A program made the translations under genes and the position numbers. Shown here one piece after another: positions 17,694 through 25,684 of a stretch of DNA of 64,000 nt. The stretch is taken from assembly GCA_965249205.1 (NCBI GenBank), contig CBDFLL010000006.1, positions 744,001 through 808,000 on the forward strand. Reading direction: 5' to 3'. Every line of letters begins with the position of its first letter. Position 1 is the first letter of the stretch. The notes under the pieces are model-generated. The model worked only from the letters and a program-made list of their open reading frames with translations. It made no database searches and was not told where the DNA came from. Source of the DNA: JAQBVV01 sp965249205. Its GTDB lineage: Bacteria; Acidobacteriota; Vicinamibacteria; Vicinamibacterales; UBA2999.

Positions 17694-18638
17694 GTGACCG
17701 CCAAGGCCATGCCGCAGGCTCTGCCGCGTTTCGTGGAGTTCAATCGCGCGCAGTGGGCTCGTTTGCGGGCGTCCACTCCGTTGCCCTTGTCCGAGGCCCA
17801 GCTGAGCGGCCTCGTGGGTCTCAACGAGCGGGTCTCGCTCGATGAGGTCGCCGACGTCTATCTACCGTTGTCGCGTCTTCTCAATCTGTACGTTGGCGCG
17901 ACGCAAACCCTGCATGACGCGACGGCGACCTTCCTGGGATCGACGGGACGGCGCGTACCGTTTGTGATCGGACTCGCCGGGAGCGTGGCGGTGGGGAAGA
18001 GCACCACGTCGCGCATCTTGCAGGCGCTGCTGGCGCGGTGGCCCAGTCACCCTCAGGTTGATCTGATCACGACCGACGGCTTTCTCTGGCCGAGGCGAGA
18101 GCTCGACGCGCGCGGACTCATGGAGCGAAAGGGTTTTCCGGAGAGCTACGATGTGCGGCGCCTCGTGCAGTTCATGGCCGACCTGAAATCGGGTGTGTCG
18201 GAAGTCTGCGCGCCGGTGTACTCACACTTGTTGTATGACCTCGTCGATGGTGAGACACACTGCATTCGTCAGCCTGACATCGTCATCGTCGAAGGGCTCA
18301 ATGTGCTGCAGACAGGCTCGGGTCGCGCACCGATGTTCGTTTCCGATTTTTTCGACTTCTCGATCTACGTGGATGCACACGAGGCCGACATCGAACAGTG
18401 GTACGTCGAGCGCTTTCTGACTCTGCACGACACCGTCTTCCGCGACCCGTCCTCGTACTTCCATCGGTACGCCATGCTGACGACGGACGAGGCGACCGAC
18501 GTCGCGCGAGGGGTGTGGCAGACAATCAATCTGGTCAATCTGCGTGAGAACGTGCAGCCAACACGCGAGCGTGCGCACCTCATCCTCGAGAAAGGGCGTG
18601 ACCACGCGGTGCGCCGCGTGAAGCTGCGGAAACTCTAG
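17694..18638 (+). CDS. coaA: Type I pantothenate kinase
   Basis: Phosphorylates pantothenate with ATP, the first and controlling step of coenzyme A synthesis; cytoplasmic. The 314-residue length matches E. coli CoaA (316). Visible are the Walker A loop GLAGSVAVGKSTTSRIL (about residues 92-108), VDLITTDGFLWPRREL, GFPESYDVRRL, PVYSHLLYD, DIVIVEGLNVLQTG and the C-terminal INLVNLRENVQPTRERA. The GTG at 17694 is taken as start; ATG 17709 (MPQALPRFVEF) is an alternative. IS5 copy 3 ends 13 bp upstream, so the native promoter has been displaced and transcription may now come from, or through, the IS. Confidence 0.95.
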   Translation: MTAKAMPQALPRFVEFNRAQWARLRASTPLPLSEAQLSGLVGLNERVSLDEVADVYLPLSRLLNLYVGATQTLHDATATFLGSTGRRVPFVIGLAGSVAVGKSTTSRILQALLARWPSHPQVDLITTDGFLWPRRELDARGLMERKGFPESYDVRRLVQFMADLKSGVSEVCAPVYSHLLYDLVDGETHCIRQPDIVIVEGLNVLQTGSGRAPMFVSDFFDFSIYVDAHEADIEQWYVERFLTLHDTVFRDPSSYFHRYAMLTTDEATDVARGVWQTINLVNLRENVQPTRERAHLILEKGRDHAVRRVKLRKL

Positions 18639-18645
18639 TGGGCTG

Positions 18646-19287
18646 CTAGGCTCGGCTGACCGGACGTGCCTGGAACTGCGGCTCCAGCCAGGCCGCGAAG
18701 CGTCTGAACGCCTCGCCACGGTGCGAGATGCGCGCCTTGGTGTCTTCGCCGACCTCGGCGAGCGTGCATCCGGAGGGAGGGTGGTAGAAGATCGGGTCAT
18801 AGCCGAAACCGCCCGCACCGCTCGGGGCGTCGGCGATGCGGCCCTCAACCGTGCCCGTCGTTTCATACACCACCGTTCCCGTACGAACCACGGCCAGCGC
18901 ACAGACGAATCGCGCGTCCCACGCGCGCGGGTGCGCCTCATCGAGTCGCCCGTAGATGTCTGAGAGACGCTCTGGATACGTCGCATCGGGTCGCAGGAAC
19001 CGCGCCGAGTGCACCCCTGGCTCGCCGGCCAACGCGTCGATTACCAGCCCTGAGTCCTCGGCCACCGAATATTGCGGACGGTCGGCTGCCGGATCAGCCT
19101 GCGCCGCAGCGTCGTAGTACAGCGCCTTGAGGCGCGCGTTGCCGGCGAACGTCGCGGCGGTCTCCTCCGGTTCCGGAGCAGGCCTCAGGTCTCGCAGTGT
19201 GCTGATCTCGACTGGCAGGTGTTGGAGGATCCGTCGAATCTCGGCTAGCTTCTCCGGATTGGACGTGGCGACCAGGAGGCGTGCCAT
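18646..19287 (-). CDS. rdgB: XTP/dITP diphosphatase (RdgB/HAM1)
   Basis: A 213-residue house-cleaning pyrophosphatase that removes non-canonical purine triphosphates. Motifs in order: LLVATSNPEKLAEI near the start, ATFAGNARLKA, AEDSGLVIDAL with the metal-binding Asp, GVHSARF, GGFGYDPIFYHP and ARISHRGEAF. The start lies 11 bp after the rph stop, so the two are almost certainly one transcript; the rph-rdgB order is a widely conserved neighbourhood. Confidence 0.95.
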   Translation of the reverse strand: MARLLVATSNPEKLAEIRRILQHLPVEISTLRDLRPAPEPEETAATFAGNARLKALYYDAAAQADPAADRPQYSVAEDSGLVIDALAGEPGVHSARFLRPDATYPERLSDIYGRLDEAHPRAWDARFVCALAVVRTGTVVYETTGTVEGRIADAPSGAGGFGYDPIFYHPPSGCTLAEVGEDTKARISHRGEAFRRFAAWLEPQFQARPVSRA

Positions 19288-19298
19288 CGAGGGAGCGG

Positions 19299-20027
19299 TT
19301 ACTTGTTCAGAATCTGTCCGACAAATTCGCGCTGGAGCGCGAAGAGCTGGCGGACACCCGTGTCGCCGAGGTCCAGCAGGCGGTTCAGTCCTTCGCGTCC
19401 AAAGGGCACCGCCTCGGCCGTGCCCTGGAGCTCGATGTACTGTCCGCTACCAGTCTTCACGATGTTCATGTCGACGTCGGCCTTCGAGTCTTCGGCGTAC
19501 GCCAGATCGAGCATCGCTTCGCCACCGACGATGCCCACGCTCGTGGCCGCGACGTAATCCTGTACCGGCATCGTACGAATTTGGTCCCGCTCGCGCATTT
19601 TTTGAAGCGCCAGAACAAGCGCCACGAACGCGCCGGTGATCGACGCTGTCCGCGTGCCCCCGTCTGCCTGGATGACGTCGCAGTCCAGGGTGATGGTGCG
19701 CTCTCCCAATGCCTCGAGGCGTGTCACGGTCCGCAGGGATCGACCGATCAGACGCTGGATTTCCTGGGTGCGACCACCCACTTTGCCCCGCGTCGACTCA
19801 CGCTGGGAGCGAGTGTTGGTGGCGCGTGGGAGCATGCCGTATTCGGCGGTGACCCATCCTTTGCCAGTGTTGCGTCGAAACGGAGGTACCCGGTCTTCCA
19901 CGCTGGCAGTGCAAATAACCTTCGTCTGGCCCGCTTCGATAAGAACGGATCCTTCGGCGTGTACCAAGTAATCGGGAGTCAGGCGGGTCGGGCGGAGCTG
20001 TTCAAGGAGACGACCATCAACGCGCAT
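19299..20027 (-). CDS. rph: Ribonuclease PH
   Basis: A phosphate-dependent 3'-5' exoribonuclease that trims tRNA 3' ends; forms a hexameric ring. The 242-residue length is standard (E. coli 238). Conserved segments: the start MRVDGRLLEQLRPTRLTPDY, GKVGGRTQEIQRLIGRSLR with the phosphate-binding Arg, LDCDVIQADGGTRTASITGA, and SVGIVGGEAMLDLAYAEDSK with the acidic catalytic residues. Transcribed with rdgB and probably with the GerMN and amidase genes upstream (28 bp from the GerMN stop). Confidence 0.95.
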   Translation of the reverse strand: MRVDGRLLEQLRPTRLTPDYLVHAEGSVLIEAGQTKVICTASVEDRVPPFRRNTGKGWVTAEYGMLPRATNTRSQRESTRGKVGGRTQEIQRLIGRSLRTVTRLEALGERTITLDCDVIQADGGTRTASITGAFVALVLALQKMRERDQIRTMPVQDYVAATSVGIVGGEAMLDLAYAEDSKADVDMNIVKTGSGQYIELQGTAEAVPFGREGLNRLLDLGDTGVRQLFALQREFVGQILNK

Positions 20028-20055
20028 CGCTCCACTCTAGTGCATAACCGCGTAC

Positions 20056-20646
20056 TTACCGCGCACTGCTCGCTCGACGCACCATCGACATGTCCGACTC
20101 CAGCGGTCGCCGCAGGTCGACGTGCCCTGCCAGGGTGTCGGCTTCGCGGCCATCGATCAGAATTTGCACTCGCTGAATGGTCGCCAGGTTCGCGGTCACG
20201 GCGTGCACGATGGCATAGACCGCGAGCAGCTCCGCGGAGGTGCCCCCCATGTGACGTGCGCTGGTCTCGAAGCTCAGATCCACGAAGGCATCGCCTCGTT
20301 CGGTCACGTAAAACGCGCGGAGCTGCGTGCCTTCTGGAATGACGGACCCGTACGGCGGCGGAGGGTGTTGTAGTTGCGCGGTTAGGATGGCTCGGCCTTG
20401 GGCCACAGGTCCCTCCGCGAGTGCAACCTCTTGCAGGACCGGGACCAGGGCGAGGCCATCGGCAGAGGCGAAAAACAGCGTGGCTGCGATGCGCGCCACC
20501 TCAGATGACATGGCCGGTTCCGACGCGGCCACGGGTGATTCGGCCGGGCCGCTACCAGCTCGTTGGAGCCCGCCGTTGAGAACCCAGACCAGGAGGCCGA
20601 CCAGCAACACACCCGCGCCCAGCGGGACGACGCGACGCACGGTCAC
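20056..20646 (-). CDS. GerMN-domain protein, membrane-anchored
   Basis: A 196-residue protein with an N-terminal transmembrane anchor (VRRVVPLGAGVLLVGLLVWV) and a GerMN domain from about residue 55 (ATLFFASADGLALVPVLQEV, GSVIPEGTQLRAFYVTERGD, AFVDLSFE, YAIVHAVTANLATIQRVQIL, DGREADTLAGHVDLRRPL). GerMN domains occur in the spore protein GerM and in envelope lipoproteins and are thought to act on or near peptidoglycan. The GTG start overlaps the amidase stop in a GTGA, so the two are translationally coupled, supporting a shared cell-wall role. Confidence 0.9.
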   Translation of the reverse strand: MTVRRVVPLGAGVLLVGLLVWVLNGGLQRAGSGPAESPVAASEPAMSSEVARIAATLFFASADGLALVPVLQEVALAEGPVAQGRAILTAQLQHPPPPYGSVIPEGTQLRAFYVTERGDAFVDLSFETSARHMGGTSAELLAVYAIVHAVTANLATIQRVQILIDGREADTLAGHVDLRRPLESDMSMVRRASSAR

Positions 20647-22193
20647 GGAGTGCCCTGCGCCTCGAGATAGGCACGAAACGTGACCACCGCGTCGTAGATC
20701 GCCTGCGTTAGCGAGATCTGGAAGGGTTCGGAGCGCGCGAGTTGTGCCTGCTCAGGATTGGTGAGATAGGCCATCTCGATCAAAGCGGCCGGCATGTCGA
20801 CCCCAGCCAGTACGCGGAGCGGCGCACTTTGTCGCGGTTGGCTGCTCATCATGACGTAAGCGCGCAGCTGCTCCTCGAGCATCTCGGCGAGCACTGCCGA
20901 CCTGTCCACATGGCGCGCCTGCGCGAGGTCCCACTGGATAAGGTCGATCGTACGCAAGGCGCCACCTAGCACGGGAAGGGCTACCGCTTCACTCGCGGCG
21001 GCTCGCCTGGCGTCTTCGCCCTCGCGGTCGAGTCGAAGCGATAGCACTGCCGCTCCCGAGACGCTGGTCGCCGGGGCGGCGTTCATATGGAGACTGAGAA
21101 ACAGGTCCGCCTTACTGTTGTTGGCGACAGCCGAGCGTTCGTCCAGACTGACATTCCGGTCGTCGCTCCTGGTCAGGATCACGCGGATGCCGAGACGCGC
21201 TTCGATCAGGGCGCGCAACCGCTGCGCGACGGCCAGCGTGATCGTTTTTTCCGCTGTGGCGTCGCCACTCAGTGCCCCCGTATCGGTGCCGCCGTGACCA
21301 GGGTCAATGACGATGGTCTCGAGTCGGGCCCTCGATCCGGTGACGAGCGGCGCGGCTGTCCCGTCCGGCGCAACAGCAGACGCTGTGGCCGGGGAGTTGG
21401 GCGTCCCAGGGGCCGCGCCAGCCGCCGTCCCAGTGCCGGTGGCAAGCGCGGGCCCGGCGATGTCAACCGCGACGCGCGTGACGCCATCGACCTCCGTCGG
21501 GATGCCGCTGGCGACGCCCGCCTCGCCATCGAGGACCAGTGCCACCGTCATCGGCGCATCCCCCTGACGGATCTGCTCGATGAGTCCTCCGCCAGTCGCC
21601 GGCAGCAGCAGATCGAGTGCATCCGCGTCGATGTGCACGGTCAGTCGTCCAGCCTCTGTCGTCACCGAAATGGGGACGGCTGGAGCGATTTCGAGCGTGG
21701 CGCGCGTCGGCGGGCCCACCGAGTCGATGCGTGCCGTGACACGCGGCACGACCAGGTCTCCTACCACCAGCAGCCGGGAAGTGCGCCGGAGATCGATCCG
21801 CTCGTCGTAGATGGGGGCCACCGCGCGGGGGAGCAACTCCAGCGGTACAAACCAGCGGTTGCCGAGTCGGCGGGCCGCCGAGGGAAGTGCGACGATACGC
21901 CCGCTCACCGACGCCATCGGCTGATCGGTCGAGACAACGACGGTCTGGCCGTCGTGGGTCAGCGTGATCCCACCCGCGAGGGTGTCTTCTCGCACCGTGA
22001 TTCGGAACCGTGCCGCCATGTCATCCAGGGCGATCAGTTCAGCACCATTGAGCACGACAGTGGGAACAGGACCTCGGCCATCCGGAGACAGGAGCGTCAG
22101 GGGTGTCGCGGGTGCCGTCCCCTCCTGCGCGTGCGGCGTCGGCGCCAGCAGCAGCACGAGGGCGGCGAGGGAGAAGGTAGCCAAGCCTCGCAC
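20643..22193 (-). CDS. N-acetylmuramoyl-L-alanine amidase with N-terminal stalk domain
   Basis: A 516-residue exported murein amidase. A signal peptide (to about HAQEG) is followed by a copper-amine-oxidase-N-like stalk region (VVLNGAELIALDDMAARFRI, GNRWFVPLELLPR), an AMIN-like beta region and an Ala/Gly/Thr/Pro linker near residue 250-290. The C-terminal Amidase_3 domain shows zinc ligands in VIDPGHGGTDTGA, the Glu in AEKTITLAVAQ, SLHMNA and the catalytic Glu in ALIEMAYLTNPEQ. It cleaves the stem peptide from N-acetylmuramic acid in the periplasm. First gene of a minus-strand run with GerMN, rph and rdgB. Confidence 0.93.
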   Translation of the reverse strand: MRGLATFSLAALVLLLAPTPHAQEGTAPATPLTLLSPDGRGPVPTVVLNGAELIALDDMAARFRITVREDTLAGGITLTHDGQTVVVSTDQPMASVSGRIVALPSAARRLGNRWFVPLELLPRAVAPIYDERIDLRRTSRLLVVGDLVVPRVTARIDSVGPPTRATLEIAPAVPISVTTEAGRLTVHIDADALDLLLPATGGGLIEQIRQGDAPMTVALVLDGEAGVASGIPTEVDGVTRVAVDIAGPALATGTGTAAGAAPGTPNSPATASAVAPDGTAAPLVTGSRARLETIVIDPGHGGTDTGALSGDATAEKTITLAVAQRLRALIEARLGIRVILTRSDDRNVSLDERSAVANNSKADLFLSLHMNAAPATSVSGAAVLSLRLDREGEDARRAAASEAVALPVLGGALRTIDLIQWDLAQARHVDRSAVLAEMLEEQLRAYVMMSSQPRQSAPLRVLAGVDMPAALIEMAYLTNPEQAQLARSEPFQISLTQAIYDAVVTFRAYLEAQGTP

Positions 22194-22289
22194 GTGTCCA
22201 TCATCGCACGAACACGAAGGCGCTCAGGGGGTGGGGTCGGGGGGCAGCCGCGGGCCCCGGAGACCGGGTCACGCGGCGGGCATGTGGGA

Positions 22290-23189
22290 CTAGAAGAAGA
22301 ACCGTCGCGGAACGATGATGGTGTCGCCCGGCATCACCTCATCGTAGATGCTGACCTTCATCTTCTTCCGTTCGCCATTGACGACGCGGATGATCCGAAC
22401 CTTTTCGGCGCCACCTCTGGTGACCCCGCCGCCGAGTGCGATTCCCTGCAGGATGGTCTTGGTGTCCTGCCGCAGCGTGTAGGCGCCCGGCCTTTCGACT
22501 TCGCCAGCCAGATAGATGCTCTCGGCTCGGAGGATGAACACGGTATCGCCATCGTGAAGCTGAATGTTCTCGGTCGGCAGGCCGCCTTCCAGGGCGATCC
22601 TCGTGACAGCCGATGGGCCCTGGGGTTCCAGGGCCTCGCGTTCGATCGCCGCCGCCGAGTGCACAACCACGCCCTGGCTCCCGGCCGGCACGATGACCGC
22701 CTCGCGGCCGGCGGTTGGCAGCGTGGACCCAGCCATCGCCAGCGCGTCAACCAGTCGTGGGGCTCCCGACAACGAGTAGGTGCCAGGCGTGTGCACCTCG
22801 CCAACGATAGCGATGTTCTGGGGTCGGAACTCTTCGACGCTCACCGCGATCTGCGGGTCGAGGTAGAACCCCTGGGTGGTGAGCTTGGTCCTCACCTCCG
22901 CCCGGATCTCCGAGAGAGTCTTACCGGCCGCCTGAACACGCCCTATAAGGGGGTAGGTGATGGTGTGATCACCACCGACCGTGAACTTACCCGACATGCT
23001 TGGCTCGCCGTCGTAGGCGATCGTCAGCACATCGTTGGGACCGACGACGTATCCGTCATAGCCGCTGATCACGGGTTGCCCGGGGGGCAGATAGGACGGC
23101 GTCTGGGCCAGCAGCGTCGGGCTTGGCCACAAACCCAGCGCCAGCAGTGCTACCCCGGCTGCGAGTGGGGCGCGGCTGTTGAGTTCCAT
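22290..23189 (-). CDS. Polysaccharide export protein (Wza-like, PES + SLBB)
   Basis: A 299-residue exported protein: signal peptide ending about TLLAQT, a poly-export domain (GYVVGPNDVLTIAYDGEPSM, FTVGGDHTITYPLIGRV, VRTKLTTQGFYLDPQIAVSV) and two SLBB-type repeats (FRPQNIAIVGEVHTPGTYSL and SIYLAGEVERPGAYTLRQDT). It should form part of an outer-membrane channel for capsule or exopolysaccharide. No lipobox Cys is seen, unlike E. coli Wza. No glycosyltransferase or chain-length gene is adjacent, so it is separated from an export locus. Confidence 0.9.
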   Translation of the reverse strand: MELNSRAPLAAGVALLALGLWPSPTLLAQTPSYLPPGQPVISGYDGYVVGPNDVLTIAYDGEPSMSGKFTVGGDHTITYPLIGRVQAAGKTLSEIRAEVRTKLTTQGFYLDPQIAVSVEEFRPQNIAIVGEVHTPGTYSLSGAPRLVDALAMAGSTLPTAGREAVIVPAGSQGVVVHSAAAIEREALEPQGPSAVTRIALEGGLPTENIQLHDGDTVFILRAESIYLAGEVERPGAYTLRQDTKTILQGIALGGGVTRGGAEKVRIIRVVNGERKKMKVSIYDEVMPGDTIIVPRRFFF

Positions 23190-23482
23190 TTTGTCTGACT
23201 CCTAACGGTTTCGTTATCAAATAGCCCTGAAACACTGGTGAATCGGGGCGTTTCTGACGGTTGATTAGGAGTGGAGCAAGGATGGTGCCAGTTACGACAC
23301 AAGAGGACAGTGGCGCGCACTTGCTGCCTACTTACCGGGCGCGCCGTCGACAAGGGAGCCAGGCGCGAGGGGTTGGCGGAGACCGTGGGGGAGTCGCCTG
23401 GTGCCCCGGAATGGGGTTGGCGTGGGCGCAGCCGTCTGCATCCGTTTCCGGATCCAGAGGGCTGCGACCGTGTCGTTTTTAC

Positions 23483-24799
23483 CTACTGCCAGGCCGAGTA
23501 CACCGGCCCGCCGATCAGGTAATCCGGGTTGGCACCGGCTCGGGGGCTGAACTTCTGATAGCGCCCGGCATCAACCTCGGCGACATACAGGTTGCCTTCC
23601 TGGTCCGTGCTGATGCCGTGCACGCCCCACAGTGTACCCGGGAAGTTGGCCACCGTTCCCCATGAATAGAGGAGATGGCCTTCCAGGTCGTACTTCAACA
23701 TCTTGTGGGTGTTGCGGTCGAACGTGACCAGCGTCCTGTCTTCGCCAATCTGGACCAGGTGCAGGCTCGACGGACTGACGTTGATCTTCCACTCGGACTC
23801 GTAGGTGCCGTTCTCGTCGAAGATCTGGATGCGGTGATTGGCGCGATCGTTGACGAACACGCGGCCCGTCTCCGCATCAACGGCGACACCGTGTACGTTG
23901 TTCATGTACCCCGGTCGCGTTTCCGTGCCAGGCTCGCCCGCCATGCCGAAGTCCATGAGGAACGTGCCGTCCGCGTCGAACTTCGCTACGCGCGTGCCGT
24001 TGTACCCGTCGGCCACATAGATGCTGCCGTCCGGCCCCCAGGCCATGAAGGTCGGCCGATTGAAGTGGGTCGCGTCGGCGCCGGGGACCGTTGGTGTCCC
24101 CAGCGTCTGGACGAGCTCGGACCCATCGTTGGTGAACTTGTAGATGGCGTGCATGTGGTCATCGACAACCCAGACATGCTTCTCCGGATCGTAGGGGCTG
24201 ACGTAAACGGAGTGCGGCCGCCTGAATCGATCGTCCCACTGTGTCCATCCCTCGATGATCTCGCCCGTCGCGTTGACGACGACAAGATGGTGCTCCATCC
24301 GCGCGTCCACGCCGAGTTCGCGATACGGAGGCGATGCGCCTCTCCAGCCGTCCATGCCCGCTGCCGGGTCCTGGCCCGACCCGCCACCACTCGGTGGGGC
24401 GGCGGAATTCGCGTTTCGCCACGGAAGTCCGTTGATCGGAAACTGCACGTTGGCTCCCACCTCTGGATACCGTGTCCCCCGCGGACGCTGGATATTTGGG
24501 AGCTCGCCGCTGCCGAGCAGGTACACTCGGTCCGGGCTTTCGGCGAAAACGCCCCTGGCCGCGCCCCAGGTCCAATCCTCGTGGTCGGGCAGCTCGCTGA
24601 TGTCTTGCGGCCATCCCTCGACGATCTCGTACGGGCCCGAGATATCCTGCGCGCCGATGGCACCCGGCACCGCGGAATAGACCGCGCTCATCGTCGCGTC
24701 GGCCGCCTCGTCCATCGACGGCATCATCCGACCTCCCAGCGGGATACCGATTGCCAGACCCACGACCAGCACCAACACCATACTCATCGTTTTACTCAT
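23483..24799 (-). CDS. Membrane-anchored NHL-repeat propeller protein
   Basis: A 438-residue protein with an N-terminal uncleaved or signal anchor (MSKTMSMVLVLVVGLAIGIP) and a six-bladed propeller made of NHL-type repeats: SIYVADGYNGTRVAKFDADG, VHGVAVDAETGRVFVNDRAN then HRIQIFDENG, and LWGVHGISTDQEGNLYVAEV. The layout resembles peptidyl-alpha-hydroxyglycine alpha-amidating lyase-like and SMP-30-like proteins, but no catalytic residues can be assigned. GGAGGAG precedes the ATG. Another propeller gene lies at 47.4 kb. Extracytoplasmic location is inferred from the anchor. Confidence 0.82.
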   Translation of the reverse strand: MSKTMSMVLVLVVGLAIGIPLGGRMMPSMDEAADATMSAVYSAVPGAIGAQDISGPYEIVEGWPQDISELPDHEDWTWGAARGVFAESPDRVYLLGSGELPNIQRPRGTRYPEVGANVQFPINGLPWRNANSAAPPSGGGSGQDPAAGMDGWRGASPPYRELGVDARMEHHLVVVNATGEIIEGWTQWDDRFRRPHSVYVSPYDPEKHVWVVDDHMHAIYKFTNDGSELVQTLGTPTVPGADATHFNRPTFMAWGPDGSIYVADGYNGTRVAKFDADGTFLMDFGMAGEPGTETRPGYMNNVHGVAVDAETGRVFVNDRANHRIQIFDENGTYESEWKINVSPSSLHLVQIGEDRTLVTFDRNTHKMLKYDLEGHLLYSWGTVANFPGTLWGVHGISTDQEGNLYVAEVDAGRYQKFSPRAGANPDYLIGGPVYSAWQ

Positions 24800-24877
24800 G
24801 GCACTCCTCCGTGCAGCGGACTATACAGGGGTTGGAGACCGAGATCCACGGAACAGCGACCACTGCTGGAATCGTCG

Positions 24878-25087
24878 TCAGTGAATCAATCCGCCGTCTT
24901 CCATCTCTTCGAGATGTTCCAGATGGGGAATCTCCAGCGTGCGGACCGCGTCGATGACCATCGCGAGGGTGAGGTCGGCACCGTCCGGCAGATTTTGCTC
25001 GCGCAGGCGTGTGCGCATCGCACGAAGGACACGGAGGACCTGCGCCCGATCAAAGCGTTGACCTTCGCAGTGCTCACAGACGCTCAT
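24878..25087 (-). CDS. Small CxxC protein of unknown function
   Basis: A 69-residue protein beginning MSVCEHCEGQRFDRAQVLRV, with a CEHC motif that could bind zinc or be redox active, followed by a helical Arg-rich part and an acidic C-terminus rich in Glu and His. AAAGGT lies upstream of the ATG. It is divergent from the TraR/DksA gene. Not assigned to any family I recognise; coding status rests on composition and start signal. Confidence 0.55.
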   Translation of the reverse strand: MSVCEHCEGQRFDRAQVLRVLRAMRTRLREQNLPDGADLTLAMVIDAVRTLEIPHLEHLEEMEDGGLIH

Positions 25088-25268
25088 GATGACCTTTCAC
25101 CTTTCTCTGTCGTGACGGACGCGTCCTATGTGCGCGACTGGCCACGGGTACCAGCGATCGACGCGAACGTTGGGCCATTTTGGCACTCGACGGCCCTATT
25201 CTATTAGGGAACGACGGCTGAGCAGGGAAAGATAGCCGGGAGGGAACCGAACGGTCGGTGTCCCTGTG

Positions 25269-25655
25269 ATGTCCCTCCCGGGCGGCGATCTTGGTCAGGA
25301 GCACGGCGTGGATGAGACGTTTTCGAACGAGATGCGCGAGCGGCTTCAGTCGCGGGCAGCGGAACTGCGCGACACGATCAGCAGGATCGATGGCACAACT
25401 GCGCCCGTCTCGCCGAACAACGCTATTGGTCGCTTAACTCGTCTGGACGCCATGCAGGCGATATCGATGCGGCGGGCGGTCGCACGCGATCACGATCTCG
25501 AGCTCCAGAACGTCGAGCGTGCGCTCAAGGCGATCGCGGCGGGCGACTACGGCGTCTGCCGTCGCTGCAAGGAAGGCATCGCCGAGGCACGACTCAGGGC
25601 GAAGCCCGAGGCCGTTCTCTGTGTGGCCTGCACGTCCATCGGCGCGGGTCGATAG
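25269..25655 (+). CDS. TraR/DksA-type C4 zinc-finger protein
   Basis: A 128-residue protein with a coiled-coil-like N-terminal half (residues about 20-80) and a C-terminal zinc finger GVCRRCKEGIAEARLRAKPE ending VLCVACTSIG, that is C-x2-C-x17-C-x2-C. DksA-like proteins bind the RNA polymerase secondary channel and modulate initiation with ppGpp; shorter relatives act similarly. The coiled-coil tip lacks the Asp pair of classical DksA as far as can be seen, so its effect may differ. ATG 25269 is preferred to the GTG one codon earlier. Confidence 0.85.
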   Translation: MSLPGGDLGQEHGVDETFSNEMRERLQSRAAELRDTISRIDGTTAPVSPNNAIGRLTRLDAMQAISMRRAVARDHDLELQNVERALKAIAAGDYGVCRRCKEGIAEARLRAKPEAVLCVACTSIGAGR

Positions 25656-25684
25656 CGGCCCCGAGCCCGAAGCAGCGTGTTTCG

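Noticed and set aside
21087..23198. A very long plus-strand open frame (703 codons)
   Set aside because: It is antisense to the amidase and polysaccharide-export genes, which have clear domains; its product is low-information Arg/Gly/Asp-rich sequence.
23675..25207. A 510-codon plus-strand open frame
   Set aside because: Antisense to the NHL propeller and CxxC genes; no recognisable domain.
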